Part shown: piece by piece, positions 61,652-64,000 of the stretch
How the letters are laid out: each line of letters begins with the position of its first letter
How positions within the stretch are numbered: position 1 is the first letter of the stretch
Source: RGIG3701 sp031553595
GTDB taxonomy: Bacteria > Planctomycetota > Planctomycetia > Pirellulales > Thermoguttaceae
DNA: 64,000 bases
Reading direction: 5' to 3'
NCBI GenBank assembly: GCA_031553595.1
Contig: JAVBLI010000007.1
Coordinates: 121,147 to 185,146 of the forward strand
Translations under genes and position numbers: made by a program
The notes under the pieces: model-generated
Told to the model about the DNA's origin: nothing
What the model saw: the letters and a program-made list of their open reading frames with translations, nothing else
Database searches by the model: none

Positions 61652-61680
61652 ATTTTGCCATGATTTCCCTTTTTTGTCAA
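61652..61680 (-). promoter_or_regulatory. Sigma-70-type promoter of the LamG PEP-CTERM gene
   Basis: On the minus strand consensus TTGACA (61680-61675) and CAAAAT (61657-61652), 17-base spacer, followed by AT-rich TATATACTATATA. Confidence 0.65.
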
Positions 61681-61720
61681 TCAAAATTCGTGGTTTTTAA
61701 GGATTTTCCTCTGATTTTCC

Positions 61721-61806
61721 CAAGAAACCACAGCTGGAAAATGGGGCAAAGCGCAATGACCGGCATTCCAACCTTAAAATTTTCGCTATCCCTTGGGTCG
61801 GTCATG
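61721..61806. repeat. Decayed copy of the palindromic interspersed repeat
   Basis: The left half CAAGAAACCACAGCTGGAAA, followed by GCAAAGCGCAATGACCGGCA, matches the left arm of subfamily A with several changes. Only a short right-arm trace (GGTCGGTCAT, about 61796-61805) remains, so no full hairpin forms. This trace overlaps the promoter of the next gene. Confidence 0.6.
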
Positions 61807-61821
61807 AAAATTAGGTATAAT
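61793..61821 (+). promoter_or_regulatory. Sigma-70-type promoter of the second SGNH esterase gene
   Basis: TTGGGT (61793-61798) and perfect TATAAT (61816-61821), 17-base spacer. The predicted leader runs about 190 bases and contains repeat copy 13. Confidence 0.65.
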
Positions 61822-61860
61822 TTCCGTTAGAAGTTAGGCCATTTTTTTATCCATTTGGAC

Positions 61861-61975
61861 ACAAGAACAGCAGCCGGGAATGAAGCTCAGCGAAATGACC
61901 GGATAGAAGTGGGAAAAAATTCGGCAGTTCGATCCGGTCATTGCGCTGCGTTACATTCCCGGCTGCTGTTCTTGT
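61861..61975. repeat. Palindromic interspersed repeat copy 13 (subfamily A, loop reverse)
   Basis: ACAAGAACAGCAGCCGGGAA ... TTCCCGGCTGCTGTTCTTGT, with boxes GAAATGACCGGATAG / CGATCCGGTCATTGCGC. The loop GAAGTGGGAAAAAATTCGGC is in the reverse sense. It lies between a promoter and the esterase start codon, so the hairpin would form in the mRNA leader. Confidence 0.93.
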
Positions 61976-62016
61976 GCGTCACTCCACAGAAGAATTACCG
62001 ATTTCGCGAGGAAACC

Positions 62017-62748
62017 ATGAAACGCACGACAAACCGCCTTTTTTGGGGGCTATTTTTGACGCTGTTCCTTTTTCCGGCAGTGGGAAACCATTCCGCGGGC
62101 GAGGAGGATCCCGCCGAGAAGCAGTACACGCAAATTCGCGAAGGCCATCTGCCGAAGATCGCGCAGTATGAAGCCGAGAGTGTGACGAATCCGCCGCCGC
62201 CGGGCTGCACGATGTTCGTCGGCAGCTCGACCTGGACGGGCTGGGGAAAGACGTTTGACAAGGATTTCGCGGGCATGAACGCCGTCAATCGGGGCTTCGG
62301 CGGCGCGATCATCCCGGAATGGCTCCTTGCCATGGACACGCTGGTGACGCCGCACAAACCGGCGCGGATTTTCTTTTTCTGCGGCACGAACGACGTCGCC
62401 GCCGGCCACAGCGCCCAGCGCGTCACCGCCGATTTTCAGGCCTTTCTCGCCAAACTCCGCGAAACGAACCCCGACTGCAAGGTCTTTTTCGTCTCCGCAA
62501 CGAAAACCCACTCCAGGCGTGCGCTGTGGCCGAAAATGGACGAACTGAACGCGGCCGTGGCGGAACTGGCCGAGACGGACCCGCGTCTGACGTTCCTCGA
62601 CCTCAACGCGGTCATGTATGGCGAAAACGGTGAAATCCGCGAGGAACTGTACCAGGCCGACCGCCTGCACCTGAACCGGGAAGGCCAGAAAGTGTGGATC
62701 CCGGTGCTCCGCAAGGCGTACGAAGACTCACTGAGAGGGCAACTGTAA
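62017..62748 (+). CDS. Secreted SGNH/GDSL-like hydrolase
   Basis: 243 residues. After a signal peptide (about 1-27) the SGNH blocks are CTMFVGSSTWTGW (Ser nucleophile in GSS rather than GDS), NRGFGGA, FFFCGTNDVAAGH and DRLHLNREGQKVW (Asp and His). It is probably a carbohydrate or lipid esterase. It is only distantly related to the esterase at 36693. ATG 62017 has GAGGAAACC just upstream. The open frame upstream crosses repeat copy 13 and is not coding. It is divergent from the LamG gene and followed by the IS110 transposase gene on the opposite strand, with only 36 bases between. Confidence 0.86.
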   Translation: MKRTTNRLFWGLFLTLFLFPAVGNHSAGEEDPAEKQYTQIREGHLPKIAQYEAESVTNPPPPGCTMFVGSSTWTGWGKTFDKDFAGMNAVNRGFGGAIIPEWLLAMDTLVTPHKPARIFFFCGTNDVAAGHSAQRVTADFQAFLAKLRETNPDCKVFFVSATKTHSRRALWPKMDELNAAVAELAETDPRLTFLDLNAVMYGENGEIREELYQADRLHLNREGQKVWIPVLRKAYEDSLRGQL

Positions 62749-62784
62749 TGATTGTCAAGTGTTAAAAGTGAAAAAGTTGAAAAA

Positions 62785-63756
62785 TTATGAAGGTTGTTGC
62801 CATTTGGTTCCGTTGCGGAGCATGGTGTTGAGGGTGACGAGCATTTTGCGGACGCAGGCGGTCATGGCGACTTTGTAGGACTTGCCGGCGGCGCGGAGGC
62901 GGGTGTAGACGGCGTGCAGTACGGGGTTGAAGCCACGGGTAACGGAGGAGGAAATGGCGGCGAAAATCGTGCGGCGAACGGGGGCGCGACCGCCTCGGAT
63001 GTGACGTTGGCCGCGGTGGCGTCCGGAGTCGCAGTTCATCGGCGCAACTCCTGCCAGCGACGCGACTTGCGCTTTGTTCATGCGACCGAGTTCCGGCAGT
63101 GCGACGATCAATGTTCGGGCAGCCTGCGGGCCAATGCCGGGCACGGAGCGGAGGATTTCCTCCCGCGCTTGCGACTCGGGATCGTCGCGGATGAGCTTGT
63201 CGATGGCGGCTTCCACGGCGGCCAGTTTTTGCAGGCAGGTGTCCAGCACCGCCTGAATTTCCTTCACGACGAACGCGCTTCGGGCCTGTTTGAGCTGGGT
63301 TTTCAGTTTGGCTTTTTGAAGCGTCAACTGACGATGCCAGCGAAGTAATTCGTCGAGCTCGACCTCGCGCTGGCTCGGCATTTCATGGGCTTCGGGCGAC
63401 CGCTCGGCGGCGAATTCGGCGAGGAGTTTCGCGTCGACCTTGTCCGTTTTCGCCAACTGCCCGCGACTGACCGCATAAGCACGTGTCCATCGTGGATTGA
63501 CCTGGTGGAACGGGATGTCGGCATGGCCCAACGCCATCATCAACGCGTGTTCGTAGTTCCCGGTCGCCTCGAAAATCACCAGCGTCGGCTTGAGTTTTCG
63601 CAGCATCGCCACCAGTTTTTTCAACCCGTCGGGATCGTTCGCGTACTGGGCATGTTCGCCGCTTGAGTTGACGTAAATGTCCAGCATGGCTTGACTTACA
63701 TCAATCCCGACAACAACGTTCGGCGTTGTTTTTTCAGCGTTTTTTTGGTTTTTCAT
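62785..63756 (-). CDS. IS110-family transposase (DEDD recombinase)
   Basis: 323 residues, apparently intact. The N-terminal RuvC-like domain carries Asp19 (VVVGIDVSQAMLDIYV), Glu63 (IFEATGNYE), Asp105 and Asp108 (KTDKVDAKLLA), i.e. DEDD. A coiled-coil segment (about 130-200) and the Transposase_20 domain follow, with VPGIGPQAARTL and the conserved Ser244 in MNCDSGRHRG, RGGRAPVRR. In studied IS110 elements DNA is exchanged under guidance of a bridge RNA made from the element's non-coding end. A ribosome binding site AAGGAAGGG lies upstream of ATG 63756. The nearest host gene (esterase) ends 36 bases from the stop, so the element's right end lies in 62749-62784. Confidence 0.93.
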   Translation of the reverse strand: MKNQKNAEKTTPNVVVGIDVSQAMLDIYVNSSGEHAQYANDPDGLKKLVAMLRKLKPTLVIFEATGNYEHALMMALGHADIPFHQVNPRWTRAYAVSRGQLAKTDKVDAKLLAEFAAERSPEAHEMPSQREVELDELLRWHRQLTLQKAKLKTQLKQARSAFVVKEIQAVLDTCLQKLAAVEAAIDKLIRDDPESQAREEILRSVPGIGPQAARTLIVALPELGRMNKAQVASLAGVAPMNCDSGRHRGQRHIRGGRAPVRRTIFAAISSSVTRGFNPVLHAVYTRLRAAGKSYKVAMTACVRKMLVTLNTMLRNGTKWQQPS

Positions 63757-64000
63757 GATAGCATCCCTTCCTTGTGAATACGAGCTCGCGGCTCCAGCAA
63801 CTGTTCGGGCTTGAAATCATGACGGCGGGTGTCCCGCTCATTTTCGATGTGCTTTCGCCATCCAGAAAGATACGACATCACCGCCGCCCGCCGCCCTTTT
63901 GCTCCCCCCATGCCTGCGGAGGCGGGGGAGCAAAGGCGGCTACCATAAACGTAATTTTAACATTTTTAAACCCGCGAGGGTAGATACTGGATTATACAAG
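63757..64000 (-). ncRNA. IS110 non-coding end, candidate bridge-RNA region
   Basis: 244 bases upstream of the transposase with no coding capacity. It contains a strong stem TTTGCTCCCCC (63898-63908) / GGGGGAGCAAA (63924-63934) and a smaller one GCGGG-TGT-CCCGC (63826-63838). In IS110-group elements the bridge RNA comes from the long end upstream of the transposase gene, so this is the place to expect it. The outer end of the element is not determined and may lie beyond the window. Confidence 0.45.

Noticed and set aside
2969..61975. Palindromic repeats as a CRISPR array
   Set aside because: Copies are kilobases apart and separated by genes, without spacers or cas genes.

Overview
This 64 kb window is high-GC chromosomal DNA that most likely comes from a member of the Planctomycetota, probably an uncultured plant-polymer degrader. 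The lineage call is inference. It rests on the combination of multi-domain Ser/Thr protein kinases, a long ECF-type sigma factor, two secreted proteins with PEP-CTERM tails, a large Hsp70-like protein of the DnaK plus C-terminal extension type, a fused cytochrome b/c protein with its Rieske partner, DnaJ-like/TM proteins with long Pro/Ala linkers, and scattered glycoside hydrolases. No rRNA, tRNA or CRISPR array was seen.

Layout. 1-2.4 kb: polyamine-type ABC transporter genes potA-potB-potC (minus strand; potC runs off the window). 3-9 kb: a GH43 glycosidase, CTP synthase (pyrG), glycine dehydrogenase subunit 2 (gcvPB) and a HIT protein. 9-22 kb: a regulatory block with three different Ser/Thr kinases, a HEAT-repeat protein, an HD hydrolase, an ECF sigma factor overlapping a kinase gene, and a Gfo/Idh/MocA oxidoreductase. 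22-26.5 kb: an LRR protein with an N-terminal poly-A frameshift and an Hsp70-like gene split in two by a palindromic repeat. 26.8-30.8 kb: a giant GT-rich PEP-CTERM surface protein. 31-36.3 kb: a minus-strand catabolic cluster (MtaA-like methyltransferase, FGGY sugar kinase, class II aldolase, second UroD-like protein). 36.6-39 kb: SGNH esterase and GH10 xylanase. 39-46 kb: RNase R, NrnA-like phosphoesterase, Rieske protein and a cytochrome b/c fusion. 46-51.3 kb: an orphan membrane protein, a GATase-like/PIG-L deacetylase pair, and a PadR-MIP channel-P47K GTPase operon. 51.5-62.7 kb: a large J-like membrane protein with an internal duplication, a GH2 glycosidase, a LamG PEP-CTERM protein and a second SGNH esterase. 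62.8-64 kb: an IS110-family transposase and its non-coding flank.

The feature that ties the window together is an interspersed palindromic repeat of about 110-128 bp. There are 13 recognisable copies and one decayed copy. Nearly all lie just downstream of stop codons, in both orientations and in two sequence subfamilies. One copy separates the two halves of the Hsp70-like gene and supplies an in-frame stop. Another lies in the 5' leader of an esterase gene. A second, unrelated 185-bp MITE-like element, several cytosine-free or guanine-free low-complexity tracts (some palindromic, some with G-quadruplex potential) and the IS110 element show that the intergenic space has been heavily colonised.

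The metabolic theme is hemicellulose and sugar use (GH43, GH10, GH2, esterases, FGGY kinase, aldolase), with signal-transduction kinases and secreted or anchored surface proteins typical of planctomycetes.
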